Shown here in pieces: positions 31,703-40,017 of a stretch of 64,000 bases of DNA (position 1 is the stretch's first letter; each line of letters begins with the position of its first letter). The notes beneath the pieces were generated by a model that was given only the letters and a program-made list of their open reading frames with translations, made no database searches and had not been told where the DNA came from. The position numbers and the translations under genes were made by a program. Where the stretch lies: contig NZ_FNNC01000003.1 in NCBI RefSeq assembly GCF_900106595.1, positions 62,001 to 126,000 of the forward strand, written 5' to 3'. Source of the DNA: Marinococcus luteus (GTDB lineage: Bacteria; Bacillota; Bacilli; Bacillales; Marinococcaceae).

Positions 31703-32818
31703 ATGGCACAATCAGCATCCTGGCGGACAAAAGCTCCCTACCGGGCAGATCAGGTAGGAAGCCTTTTGCGTACTGCCTCTATTAAAGAAGCACGGGAAAG
31801 CTACGCGAATGAATCCATTTCTGCGGACGAGCTGCGCCGTGTAGAGGATAAAGAAATCGAGCGCATCGTTCAGAAGCAAAAAGAAACAGGGCTTCAGGCT
31901 GTGACAGACGGAGAGTTCCGCCGCGCCTGGTGGCACTTTGATTTTCTTGAAGATTTAATTGGTGTGGAAGCTTACGATAAAGACTCCGGCATCCAGTTTG
32001 AAGGCGTCCAGACGAAGGCCCGGGGCATTAAAGTAACCGGAAAAATTGACTTCAGCGATAAGCACCCGATGCTGGAGGATTTTCGCTACCTTCACCAGAT
32101 CACGGGCAGCACCGAGGCAAAGTTTACGATTCCAAGCCCGAACATGCTGCACCTTCGAAGCGAGATTGAGACCGACCTTTACAGCGGGCCGGGAGACATG
32201 ATTGATGACCTGGCGAAGGCATATCAAAAAGCGGTTCAGGCATTTTATGATGCCGGCTGCCGCTACCTGCAGCTCGACGACACGTCCTGGGCATATCTGT
32301 GCTCCGAGGAACAGGTGGAGCGGATGAACCAGGAGGGCATCGACCATCGTTCCCTGGTGGAACGCCATGCACGGGCGGTCAATGAAGCCATCGCCTACAA
32401 GCCGGAGGATATGACAATTACGATGCACATCTGCCGCGGTAACTTCCGCTCTACGTGGATCTCTTCCGGCGGCTATGAGCCGGTAGCTGATATTTTGTTT
32501 GGCAGCGTCAACGTAGACGGCTTTTTCCTTGAGTACGACAGCGACCGGGCCGGAGATTTCAAACCGCTCCGCTTCATTAACCGCGAGGATGTGCAGGTCG
32601 TGCTCGGTCTGATCACCTCCAAAAGTGGGGAGCTTGAAAACGCGGAAGACGTAAAAGCAAGGGTCATGGAAGCAGCCGAATATGTACCGCTTGAGCAGCT
32701 CTGCCTGAGTCCGCAGTGCGGGTTCGCTTCAACAGAGGAAGGTAACGTTCTGACTGAAGACGAACAATGGAAAAAGCTCGAGCATGTCGTAACCATCGCA
32801 AAAGATGTGTGGCAGTGA
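31703..32818 (+). CDS. MetE-C-like cobalamin-independent methyltransferase (YxjG/YxjH type)
   Basis: A 371-residue protein equivalent to the catalytic half of methionine synthase MetE, as in B. subtilis YxjG and YxjH. It begins RADQVGSLLRTASIKEARES; other blocks are GLQAVTDGEFRRAWWHFDF, YRYLQLDDTSW-type DAGCRYLQLDDTSWAYLC, MTITMHICRGNFRSTW and QLCLSPQCGFAST. The HICRGN His/Cys and the late SPQCGF Cys are zinc ligands in MetE. It probably methylates a homocysteine-like thiol from a non-folate donor. I found no S-box in the short 73-nt leader. The start follows AAAGGAGAG. Confidence 0.88.
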   Translation: MAQSASWRTKAPYRADQVGSLLRTASIKEARESYANESISADELRRVEDKEIERIVQKQKETGLQAVTDGEFRRAWWHFDFLEDLIGVEAYDKDSGIQFEGVQTKARGIKVTGKIDFSDKHPMLEDFRYLHQITGSTEAKFTIPSPNMLHLRSEIETDLYSGPGDMIDDLAKAYQKAVQAFYDAGCRYLQLDDTSWAYLCSEEQVERMNQEGIDHRSLVERHARAVNEAIAYKPEDMTITMHICRGNFRSTWISSGGYEPVADILFGSVNVDGFFLEYDSDRAGDFKPLRFINREDVQVVLGLITSKSGELENAEDVKARVMEAAEYVPLEQLCLSPQCGFASTEEGNVLTEDEQWKKLEHVVTIAKDVWQ

Positions 32819-32828
32819 TAATACAGAA

Positions 32829-32868
32829 TAAAAAAGCAGGACCGAAAAAACTTCGGTCCTGCTTTTTA
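32829..32868. terminator. Bidirectional terminator
   Basis: AAAAAGCAGGACCGAA and TTCGGTCCTGCTTTTT, perfect stem, 5-nt loop. Confidence 0.95.
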
Positions 32869-32874
32869 GCATAT

Positions 32875-33510
32875 TTAGTTACTTAATACAGGAGCTTCCC
32901 GGGAGAAGTCACTCGTTTCAAGCTGTTCGTACAGAAAATCCACCAGCGTCTGGCGGTAGAGCTTGTTTTTCAAGTCATGCCGGCCAGGATAGCCTACGGT
33001 CGGCGCGTTTTCACCGGAAGGCTTATCGGAAAGCACCGGCACCCGCACAAGCGTCCAGTCCAGATTTGACTGGCGGATAATATCAGCGGCATTCGCATTT
33101 TCATTCGATCCTTTAAACTTCGCCACTTTCCATCCGGTGGTGAGCAGGCTGAACCGCTTGGACGTACCGTCCTGCGGGGTTTTTACATCCGAGCTCGTGA
33201 CTGCCACCAGACGGCTGATGCCCCGCTCCTGCATCGCGTTCACGATATGGGACATGCCTGTGCTGAGCGGTGTTCCCTTCGCTGCTTCCTTACGGCCGAG
33301 CAGGCTGATCACCGCATCGGCGCCCTTCAGGGAGTCATAGACATTCTGGTAGTTCGTAATTTTTCCTTCATGAACAGTTAAATTTTCATTATCAATCAAT
33401 AATTTTTCCGGCTGGCGGGCGTACACAACTACTTCACTGCCCTCTTTTAATGCTTTGCGGACAAAACGTTTCCCGGTGTTGCCGGTCGCACCAAATACAA
33501 CTATTTTCAT
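32875..33510 (-). CDS. NAD(P)-binding SDR-like protein (YwnB/NmrA type)
   Basis: A 211-residue atypical short-chain dehydrogenase. The dinucleotide motif is VVFGATGNTGKRFVRKALK; ADAVISLLGRKE and RLVAVTSSDVKTP mark the fold; DWTLVRVPVLSDKP is typical of the NAD(P)H-binding 'NmrA-like' branch. The classical YxxxK pair is not in the usual place. The role is unknown; relatives are flavin reductases or redox sensors. The ATG follows AGGAGGGAAC. Confidence 0.82.
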   Translation of the reverse strand: MKIVVFGATGNTGKRFVRKALKEGSEVVVYARQPEKLLIDNENLTVHEGKITNYQNVYDSLKGADAVISLLGRKEAAKGTPLSTGMSHIVNAMQERGISRLVAVTSSDVKTPQDGTSKRFSLLTTGWKVAKFKGSNENANAADIIRQSNLDWTLVRVPVLSDKPSGENAPTVGYPGRHDLKNKLYRQTLVDFLYEQLETSDFSREAPVLSN

Positions 33511-33593
33511 CTCGGTTCCCTCCTACTTGTTCACACTGCTTCTTCTATTGTACCGGAGATGGAGGGCAAACCCAACCGCGGCCGGGCAAACAC

Positions 33594-33642
33594 AAATAAA
33601 AGGAGAGCGATTGAGGCCCCGGTTGCTCAATCGCTCTCCTTT
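33594..33642 (-). terminator. Terminator after sortase gene
   Basis: AAAGGAGAGCGATTGAG and CTCAATCGCTCTCCTTT, a perfect 17-bp stem with a 10-nt loop; TTTATTT follows on the minus strand. Confidence 0.9.
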
Positions 33643-33657
33643 ATATCCATCGATGTG

Positions 33658-34362
33658 TTAATCTGCTTCCAAAAGCGTCTGTTCACTTTCTTCTGTAAGC
33701 TCCGTGTAAACGACGAGCCGCTCATCATGCGTCCCATGTTCCTGTTCGAACGTGCCGGCGCAGGTGATCAGATTTAAATTCCGGCTGTCACTGCCCCCGA
33801 AAATCTCCTCAATCGGAGCTTCCTCCCGCGGATAACTCACTACCCGCTGCACTTCAAACACAAGCTCCTGCCCGCCTTCGGTGGTCACCCCGACTTTTTC
33901 CCCTGCCTGCACGGTTTCGAGCTCGTAAAACACAGAAGGTCCGTCAATACTGTCCACATGGCCTGCCATGACGGCATTGCCTTTCTCTCCCGGCTCCGGA
34001 CCCGGCTCGAACCAGGCTACCCCGTTTTCGGTCGAGGGCACGCCCATCTGCCCATTGTCCAGAACTCCTACCGGCTCTAAAGAAGCTGAGACATCGATGG
34101 ATGGAACAGATAATTCCTCAGGGTCAGAGATCGATAGGTTCTCTTGTGTTGCGGAAACAGAAGCTTCCTCCACCCCGGTCGTGTTTTCTTTTTCTGCTGG
34201 GGCTTCTTTTGTTTCTGCAGCTGTTTCTTCCTCCGCCCCCTCCCCCGAAAGCACTTCTGTTTCCGGCGGCGGAGAAAATGCAGGAAGGAGGGCATGGACG
34301 CCAAAGCCAACAGCGATAGAGATTACAGCGGCTGTAAGCGCCGTTACTATCCATTGCTTCAT
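33658..34362 (-). CDS. Class F sortase
   Basis: A 234-residue transpeptidase that joins surface proteins to the cell wall. An N-terminal membrane anchor (about 4-28) is followed by an acidic Glu/Ala/Thr linker to about residue 80. The catalytic domain has SVPSIDVSASLEPVGVLDNG, NAVMAGHVDSIDGPSVFYEL (catalytic His), and LNLITCAGTFEQEHGTHDER with the TC motif and the later Arg. The single domain with His in AGHVD is typical of class F enzymes of Bacillaceae. No LPxTG substrate is encoded in the window. The start at 34362 follows AAAGGGGG. Confidence 0.88.
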   Translation of the reverse strand: MKQWIVTALTAAVISIAVGFGVHALLPAFSPPPETEVLSGEGAEEETAAETKEAPAEKENTTGVEEASVSATQENLSISDPEELSVPSIDVSASLEPVGVLDNGQMGVPSTENGVAWFEPGPEPGEKGNAVMAGHVDSIDGPSVFYELETVQAGEKVGVTTEGGQELVFEVQRVVSYPREEAPIEEIFGGSDSRNLNLITCAGTFEQEHGTHDERLVVYTELTEESEQTLLEAD

Positions 34363-34467
34363 ACCGCCCGCCCCCTTTACCTGCATGATGCTTTTTTGCA
34401 GGAACTACTCAGTTTACGCACAAAGTTTTTGATTGGATCACTTTTTTTGAAAAATTTTTTAAGGAAA

Positions 34468-34492
34468 ATAAAAAAGCCTTCGTCTGAAGACT
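34468..34492 (-). terminator. Terminator after TSUP gene
   Basis: GTCTTC-agac-GAAGGC on the minus strand, followed by TTTTTTATTTT. The stem is short and contains one G-T pair. Confidence 0.55.
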
Positions 34493-34494
34493 TT

Positions 34495-35259
34495 TTACAT
34501 TAAATAATCCCAGGCGTTTTTGGCGATTAAAGCGATGGTCACGATGATAAACAGCATCTTCACGTAGGCCGATCCTTTTTTAATGGCAACGTTTGCCCCG
34601 ACATATGCGCCGGCAATCATCGCGGCCCCCATCGGCAGACCGTACGCATAATGAATTGAATCAAACCAGATAAACGCAAGCAGTCCGCCAATGTTGCTTG
34701 CAAAATTCAGCACCTTGGCATTTCCGGCAGCTTCGACAAAGTTGAAGCCAAGAAAAATAAAGGCAAACAGCAAAAACGAACCCGTTCCCGGTCCTAGAAA
34801 GCCGTCATAAAATCCGAGGACCACAGCGACAAGCGCACCGACGAGCCACACCTTCCGGGTGATGCTCTGAAACGTGGACAGGCTGCCCAGATTTTTGTTT
34901 GCGAGCGTATAAATTGTTACGACGACAAGCAGAATTAAAATGATCGGCTCCAGAATATCCGGCGGAATCCGCTGTACGACGATTACGCCGAGGACTGAAC
35001 CCACAAACGCCAGTGGGAAAAGCGTAAACACGAGGCGCTTATTAATCTGGCCGTGCCGGAGAAACGAGATCATGCTCGTCCCGGAACCCATCGTACCTGC
35101 GAGCTTATTCGTACCAAGCGCCGTCTGCGGTGACATGCCGGTGAAAAGAAGCGCCGGCATGGCAATCAGCCCGCCTCCTCCGACTACCGCATCGACAAAT
35201 GCGGCGAGAAAACCGATCACAATTAAAAACAATAATACCGATACTGAGAACTCATCCAT
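34495..35259 (-). CDS. TSUP (TauE/SafE) family anion exporter
   Basis: A 254-residue membrane protein with about eight helices. Both TSUP repeats show the family motif: AAFVDAVVGGGGLIAMPALL with TALGTNKLAGTMGS in the first, and GFYDGFLGPGTGSFLLFAFI in the second. Members export sulfite, sulfonates or organosulfur compounds. No sulfur-metabolism gene is adjacent. I start at the ATG at 35259; a GTG at 35274 is possible. Confidence 0.88.
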   Translation of the reverse strand: MDEFSVSVLLFLIVIGFLAAFVDAVVGGGGLIAMPALLFTGMSPQTALGTNKLAGTMGSGTSMISFLRHGQINKRLVFTLFPLAFVGSVLGVIVVQRIPPDILEPIILILLVVVTIYTLANKNLGSLSTFQSITRKVWLVGALVAVVLGFYDGFLGPGTGSFLLFAFIFLGFNFVEAAGNAKVLNFASNIGGLLAFIWFDSIHYAYGLPMGAAMIAGAYVGANVAIKKGSAYVKMLFIIVTIALIAKNAWDYLM

Positions 35260-35366
35260 ATGTATGCAGCCCACTTTCTGTAAAAACCAAAGATGTCCCT
35301 GCTATTTTACCGATTTCCGGCAGTCATTTCCACCCGTTTCCATCCGCCGCGCCACACCCAAAAACC

Positions 35367-35396
35367 TAAAAAAGCAGCCGGCGCCGGCTGCTTTTC
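35367..35396 (-). terminator. Terminator after the VC0807-like gene
   Basis: AAAAGCAGCCGGCGCCGGCTGCTTTT is a full palindrome directly after the upstream gene's stop. It could work in both directions. Confidence 0.8.
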
Positions 35397-35398
35397 GT

Positions 35399-36127
35399 TT
35401 ACGTTCTTTGCTCAGATGTTTTTTCCCGCTCGTTTTCCGGCGTTTCTTCCTCTGCTTCTCCGTCTCTCTCTTCGTTTTCGGCATCTTGACCGCTGTTTGT
35501 GATTTCCCCAGCATCGATACCGTCTTCATGCAGCCATTTGGCAATAAAGATAAACCCGACAACTGCGATAAAACTCATTGTCCACGAAAGCACCTGGCGC
35601 AGAATAATACCTTCGTCAAAGGCCTCCACGCCGTAGCTTTGCACAAGCCAGATTTTCACAAATCCAAGAATGAATTCCCGGAGGGCAAAAAACAGCGTGA
35701 TCGCCTGAAACACCCATAAGTATTTGCGCACGTAAAACTGCTTTTTCAGCTGCTGGCGGTCTCCACCCTGAAGCTCCATAAAATCAACGGTGAAAAAGAG
35801 CCAGATCGGCCGCATAAAAATGACTGTTAAAATAAAAAATGCACCCATAACAAAATCGTAGTAAATATTGTTCCATAAAAGCTGCAATCCGCCTCCGGCA
35901 ATAAGATCGAGGACGGTGCCGATGATCAGGGTGGCGATCATATAGATACCGAACGTATTCACCTTTTTCAGCAGTACGAAGCGGTAAACTGTATAAATAA
36001 TCCCCGGTACCGAGGATATAAGCATCGCTATATAATCACCTGTATAGTCCCGCGCCATGTTCCAAATGAAGATTGGAAAGACGACGTAAAAAATAATGTC
36101 AAACCACATGATGTGCTTCTGCTGCAC
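35399..36127 (-). CDS. VC0807-like multi-spanning membrane protein
   Basis: A 242-residue protein with five to six predicted helices, from WFDIIFYVVFPIFIWNMARD to LSWTMSFIAVVGFIFIAKWL. YIAMLISSVPGIIYTVYRFV resembles the conserved second segment of the VC0807 family. The last 40 residues are strongly acidic and cytosolic. Function is unknown. The start is a GTG at 36127 with AAGGAGGTG 8 nt upstream; the open frame upstream has no ribosome site. It is divergent from the uracil-DNA glycosylase-like gene. Confidence 0.55.
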   Translation of the reverse strand: MQQKHIMWFDIIFYVVFPIFIWNMARDYTGDYIAMLISSVPGIIYTVYRFVLLKKVNTFGIYMIATLIIGTVLDLIAGGGLQLLWNNIYYDFVMGAFFILTVIFMRPIWLFFTVDFMELQGGDRQQLKKQFYVRKYLWVFQAITLFFALREFILGFVKIWLVQSYGVEAFDEGIILRQVLSWTMSFIAVVGFIFIAKWLHEDGIDAGEITNSGQDAENEERDGEAEEETPENEREKTSEQRT

Positions 36128-36219
36128 ACGCCCCACCTCCTTTATATATCCTATCACAAGTATAGAATATTTCGCGCCCGGGTATAGAAAAGTCAGGACG
36201 TATGCAGGAGGGAATACAT

Positions 36220-36846
36220 ATGCTGCCGAAAGCTGCAGTGGAAGAAGCGAAAAAAAGAATGGAGGGACACCGGTGTGAAGGCTTTCTCGACGGGCCAAAT
36301 CCGGCTGACCCTGTTGTCATGATGATCGGCGAGGCTCCGGGAGAAACGGAAATCACGGGCGGCGGCCCCTACGACGGGCGCGCTGGCAGACAGTTTCTCT
36401 CCTACATCGAGCTTCTTCCATTCCCGGTGGAGGACATTTACGTCACCCGCACGATCAAAAGCCGTCCGTACCGCTGGGGCAACACGCCTTCCGGTGCCCC
36501 GCGCAAATACAACCGCACGCCGAATCAAAAGGAAATTATGGCCCATGCCCCGCTTCTCGATTGGGAGATCCGCTCGGCCGCGCCTAAGATTCTTTGTCCA
36601 ATGGGGCGCACTCCGTACTGGCGGCTCTTCGGGCGTTCACCGCGTATGCCGGATACCGCCGGCAGCCACTTCACCTCCCCTATCCGGCAGGTGAGCGCTT
36701 CAGGGAAGAAGTACATATGGAGCCGGGAGCACTACCTGATTTTCCCGTTGTATCATCCGGCAGCGAGCCTGTATAACCGGTCACTCGAAACCGTGATTCA
36801 AAAGCATTTCCGCAGCCTCGCACGCCTTCTTTCTGTGCTCTCTTAG
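36220..36846 (+). CDS. Uracil-DNA glycosylase superfamily protein (copy 1)
   Basis: A 208-residue UDG-fold protein. Motif A is MIGEAPGETEITGGGPYDGR, the C-terminal motif is LYHPAASLYNRSL, and RKYNRTPNQKEIMAHAP lies between. The family-4 iron-sulfur cysteines are absent: only CEGF remains near residue 20. Whether it excises uracil or another base is unknown. A paralogue of the same length lies at 60732-61358. The ATG at 36220 follows CAGGAGGGA; an ATG 18 nt upstream has no ribosome site. Confidence 0.82.
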   Translation: MLPKAAVEEAKKRMEGHRCEGFLDGPNPADPVVMMIGEAPGETEITGGGPYDGRAGRQFLSYIELLPFPVEDIYVTRTIKSRPYRWGNTPSGAPRKYNRTPNQKEIMAHAPLLDWEIRSAAPKILCPMGRTPYWRLFGRSPRMPDTAGSHFTSPIRQVSASGKKYIWSREHYLIFPLYHPAASLYNRSLETVIQKHFRSLARLLSVLS

Positions 36847-36921
36847 CCATCTGTATATTTTCATCCCCTCTTTTGTGTTATAGTAATTGAACGAAAATAA
36901 ATGTATTTTTTGTGCATATTA

Positions 36922-37161
36922 TTATCTCACATATTCCCAATGAAGGAGTTCGGAAAATTCCGGCAATTCAGATAATACGGTTATGATCCACTCCTGCGTC
37001 CGGTAGCTTTTTACCGCATTATACAGTTCGGTATTGTCACGGCAGAAATAAATCATATACCCTTTTTTCTTTAAATAATCCAAATCCGTTTCCCGTCCGA
37101 CGATAACTTCGCTTAATTTTCTATCACACCAATACGCATACCTAAGCTCCATATTCTCCAT
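36922..37161 (-). CDS. Small protein of unknown function behind a terminator-bearing leader
   Basis: A 79-residue soluble protein, MELRYAYWCDRKLSEVIVGR, ending LSELPEFSELLHWEYVR. The family is not recognised. GGAGAGG lies upstream, and both ATG 37161 and ATG 37152 could be the start. It follows an unusual leader with a strong terminator at 37183-37219 placed before the gene. Confidence 0.5.
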   Translation of the reverse strand: MENMELRYAYWCDRKLSEVIVGRETDLDYLKKKGYMIYFCRDNTELYNAVKSYRTQEWIITVLSELPEFSELLHWEYVR

Positions 37162-37182
37162 CCTCTCCAGAGGTTAGTGGAC

Positions 37183-37342
37183 TAAAAAGCCAGCACCAAG
37201 AAACCTCTTGATACTGGCTGTGAAGAAAAAGCACTCTGTCTTTTCTCATGCGGCCGATGATATAGATATTTTTATGCACCTGTACGTAAGATAAACGTCA
37301 TGAACCGTTGGCTTCATCTCCAACAATCATGTAAATATTATA
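37183..37342 (-). ncRNA. Candidate structured leader or small RNA with terminator
   Basis: On the minus strand a perfect -10 (TATAAT, 37337-37342) is followed by ~110 nt with several pairings (GTTGG/CCAAC near 37320; TTCATG/CATGAG). A terminator stem then follows, AGCCAG..TCAAGA-ggt-TTCTTG..CTGGCT, with TTTTT (37183-37219). The 79-residue gene starts 22 nt later. This is the layout of an attenuator or riboswitch, or of a ~150-nt small RNA. It matches no riboswitch consensus that I know. I cannot place a good -35. Confidence 0.4.
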
Positions 37343-37424
37343 TCAAAATTATCATATAAATAATGAAATATCTACCTTTTTTATGAAATATATTATAAAA
37401 AATTAACAATAAAGGAGAGTTCCA

Positions 37425-37678
37425 GTGATTGATATTCAAGCGAAGCAGAAGAACATCGCAAGCTATGTCGGCCGGCTGCTCCGGGACTCTTTCGGCAGAG
37501 GGCCACAGGCAGCCTACATGACTCTCGGAGAGACACACGCCATTATTTTCTTACGCAAATTATGGAGGAGGATTTGTTTACCGAACTTTCAAGGGCAGAG
37601 GTGAAAGACATCTTTATCGACTGGAATTTTGAAAAAGACAAAAGTACAATTATTATTGTAACGGCTCCCGTAAAATAG
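37425..37678 (+). pseudogene. DUF2294 (MpsC-like) gene, internal deletion and frameshift
   Basis: A GTG at 37425 behind AAAGGAG starts IDIQAKQKNIASYVGRLLRD, SFGRGPQAAYMTLGETHAII. This is the conserved N-terminus of DUF2294 proteins (about 120 residues, linked to a membrane-potential system, MpsC). After FLRK the frame is lost. One frame over, IMEEDLFTELSRAEVKDIFI DWNFEKDKS-like sequence gives the family C-terminus, ending at 37678. Roughly 40 residues between are missing. Confidence 0.75.
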
Positions 37679-37713
37679 AATTTTTTATTACATCACCGAA
37701 AGGCTTGATACCC

Positions 37714-38463
37714 GTGCTTCCTATTACGTTTCATCACGTGCATACTCCGGGGACGCTCACCGAGGACCACCGCAATTACCGCCACTACCATTCCACGGAA
37801 TGGAAGGATCACTTCGACAGCAATTTTATTTCATTTAAACAGATGCCGGCGCCTGATTGCTTTCAGGAGACCGAAGCCTATTTACGCGACTTTCACAGGG
37901 CCCGGGGCTTAAAGCATTTAAAATTCCATTTCCCCCCGAATACAGAGATGCCGCAGGCATTAAATCAGTACCTGCACAGTTCCCTCTATGATGTAAGCGT
38001 TATGGAGCTGTATGCTATCCGGCCGGATGACTTCCCTCGAAAAGCTGCCCCTGAAGGATGCGAGATTCAGCGTGTTGATGTTGAAAACCTGCCCGTATTT
38101 CTCGCTATGCAGCTTGAGCAGGATCTCCCTCTCGGCGAAGCATATGCAGCTCAAAAACAACACATGCTCGAACAGCAGTTTCATGATGCTTCGTTTATTC
38201 ATCTGATCGCCTACTACCACGGTCGTCCTGCCGGCTTTGTGGAACTGATTGCCGGCGACCATGCCGTAGAAATGGATAACCTGTTCGTGCACGATGAACT
38301 GCAGCGAAAAGGCATCGGCCATGCCCTGCAGCAATTTGCCATGAACCTGTTCCCGGATAAAGCGGTCTTTCTTGTCGCAGACCAGGAGGACAGCCCGCGC
38401 GACATGTACCGCATGCAGAACTACGAACGGCTCGGCTTTCAGTACACCGCTATTTTTCAATAA
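37714..38463 (+). CDS. GNAT family N-acetyltransferase
   Basis: A 249-residue protein with the GNAT fold in the last ~130 residues: FIHLIAYYHGRPAGFVELIA, VEMDNLFVHDELQRKGIGHA (acetyl-CoA loop RKGIGHAL) and VADQEDSPRDMYRMQNYERL GFQ-type C-terminus. The N-terminal ~115 residues look like a degenerate first GNAT domain, as in many Bacillus two-domain proteins. The substrate is unknown. I prefer the GTG at 37714, 10 nt after GAAAGG, over the TTG at 37705. Confidence 0.8.
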   Translation: MLPITFHHVHTPGTLTEDHRNYRHYHSTEWKDHFDSNFISFKQMPAPDCFQETEAYLRDFHRARGLKHLKFHFPPNTEMPQALNQYLHSSLYDVSVMELYAIRPDDFPRKAAPEGCEIQRVDVENLPVFLAMQLEQDLPLGEAYAAQKQHMLEQQFHDASFIHLIAYYHGRPAGFVELIAGDHAVEMDNLFVHDELQRKGIGHALQQFAMNLFPDKAVFLVADQEDSPRDMYRMQNYERLGFQYTAIFQ

Positions 38464-38476
38464 TATTAGTGCATGC

Positions 38477-38507
38477 AAAAAGACGCCCGCGAAAGGCGTC
38501 TTTTTTG
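38477..38507. terminator. Bidirectional terminator
   Basis: AAAAAGACGCC and GGCGTCTTTTTT with a 7-nt loop, between the GNAT gene and the guanidine operon end. Confidence 0.9.
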
Positions 38508-38508
38508 A

Positions 38509-39975
38509 TCAGTACATCATATGCATAAACAAAGCAATAATAGGAATCGCAATTAGTGTGCGTTCAAAAAAGCAGACGACCAATTCCCAGAGTTTTACTG
38601 GCATTCTCGTTGCTTTAATGACAACAATGGATTCAGAAAAGAACACAATCTGTACTAACGAGAGCGTCGTTACAAAATAAATCGCCCCTGCTTCAAGTGC
38701 TGCTAAATCTCCTGCAATCAACAGAACCGGCAGAAACATTTCGGCAATACCTACGGGGATCGAGGGCGCGATCATTGCCGCATTAGGTACACCGAGAATA
38801 TTTAAAAGCGGGATAAACGGCATGCCGAGCCAGTTAAACAACGGGGTATACTCAGCGACAATCAGGCCGGTAATACCAATAGAAGCAAGCATTGCCACCA
38901 CCCGGGGAAGCACACCGAGCGCTCCCGCCACACTCGTCTTCACTTCTGAACCCAGCGGCCGGGCTGTTTCAGCTCTTTTCGCAGCACGCTGAAAGCCGCG
39001 CGGAATAATGCCAAATTCAAACTTTGCCTCGCCCTGTCTCTCTTCTTCCGTCTGCTCCCGTCCGTCAAAATAAACATCGGGCTGCTTCGACAGGGGCGGA
39101 ATCCGGATCATAAAGAAAGAAATAATGAACGCAATCAGCATACCGGAAAAGTACACCTGCAGAAAATCCTGGCTTAGCTCTGCTGTATTAATGACAAGCA
39201 CTGCAAATCCGACACTGACTGCGCTGAAGCTTGTAGCAATTGCTATTGCTTCGCGCTTTGTATAAACATTCATCCGGTACAGACTGCTTGTAATTAAAAT
39301 AGCAACAGAAGATGAACTGACAAAAGAAGAAATAGCGTCTATCGTGCTTTTTCCAGGCACCTTAAACAGCGGGCGCATGACCGGTTCCAGGATCGAACCG
39401 ATAAAATCAAGCGCTCCGTAATTTAACAGCAGCGGCATAAACACAGCTGCCAACGGAATGATCCAGCCAACGGTAAGCACAATCGAAGGGATAATCGTGC
39501 CGCCTGTATCCGGTCCCACCATCCATTCCGGGCCAGTGACTCCGGCAAAGCTGTCGTGAAGAGCGTACACTGACATAAAGACTGCGCCCAGCACGTAAAA
39601 GAAAATGTGTACACCTGTGTCTCCTCCGTAGTAATCTAGCAGTCTTCCGCTGCGTTCCGGAAACAGCTTTACGTAAATGCTCGTTACGGCATTAGCAAGC
39701 ACCATTACCGTAAACAGCCACAAACTAAAAGGCACAGAAAGGTTCAAAAGAAAGTTGTACAAGTAGCCGAAAACGACATCAGTCTCTCCGTCCACTACGA
39801 CCGGAACAAAGAAAACAATTACAGCAATAGAAGTCAGCAGAAATGATTTGATCAATCCTTTTCTCAGCTGCCCCCGGCTGATTTTCTGTTTATCCAGCTC
39901 CTTCCCTTCGAGCGGTGCTGTGTCTCCCGGATTCTTTTCCATATGGTCCAAATCCTCGTCAGCTATGTTCTTCAT
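38509..39975 (-). CDS. YjiH-type nucleoside-recognition (Gate) membrane protein, candidate transporter of the guanidine operon
   Basis: A 488-residue membrane protein with about ten helices. It has two Gate-type segments: the first near SSFVSSSSVAILITSSLYRM with KREAIAIATSFSAVSVGFAV, and the second near MIAPSIPVGIAEMFLPVLLI with FSESIVVIKATRMPV. Such domains occur in nucleoside, ferrous-iron and spore-maturation membrane proteins; YjiH itself has no proven substrate. It is the last gene after allophanate hydrolase (42-nt gap) on the same strand, under the same riboswitch. Transport of guanidine or a breakdown product is therefore inferred from context. The ATG at 39975 has GGAGG 8 nt upstream. 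Confidence 0.72.
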   Translation of the reverse strand: MKNIADEDLDHMEKNPGDTAPLEGKELDKQKISRGQLRKGLIKSFLLTSIAVIVFFVPVVVDGETDVVFGYLYNFLLNLSVPFSLWLFTVMVLANAVTSIYVKLFPERSGRLLDYYGGDTGVHIFFYVLGAVFMSVYALHDSFAGVTGPEWMVGPDTGGTIIPSIVLTVGWIIPLAAVFMPLLLNYGALDFIGSILEPVMRPLFKVPGKSTIDAISSFVSSSSVAILITSSLYRMNVYTKREAIAIATSFSAVSVGFAVLVINTAELSQDFLQVYFSGMLIAFIISFFMIRIPPLSKQPDVYFDGREQTEEERQGEAKFEFGIIPRGFQRAAKRAETARPLGSEVKTSVAGALGVLPRVVAMLASIGITGLIVAEYTPLFNWLGMPFIPLLNILGVPNAAMIAPSIPVGIAEMFLPVLLIAGDLAALEAGAIYFVTTLSLVQIVFFSESIVVIKATRMPVKLWELVVCFFERTLIAIPIIALFMHMMY

Positions 39976-40017
39976 CTGCATGCTCCTCCCTGCGAAACAT
40001 TTTACATAATTGGCTTT

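Noticed and set aside
37262-37335. Short peptide frame beginning MKPTVHDVYLTYRC on the minus strand in the structured leader
   Set aside because: The GGAG is directly adjacent to the ATG and the frame crosses the predicted helices; I treat the stretch as untranslated RNA.
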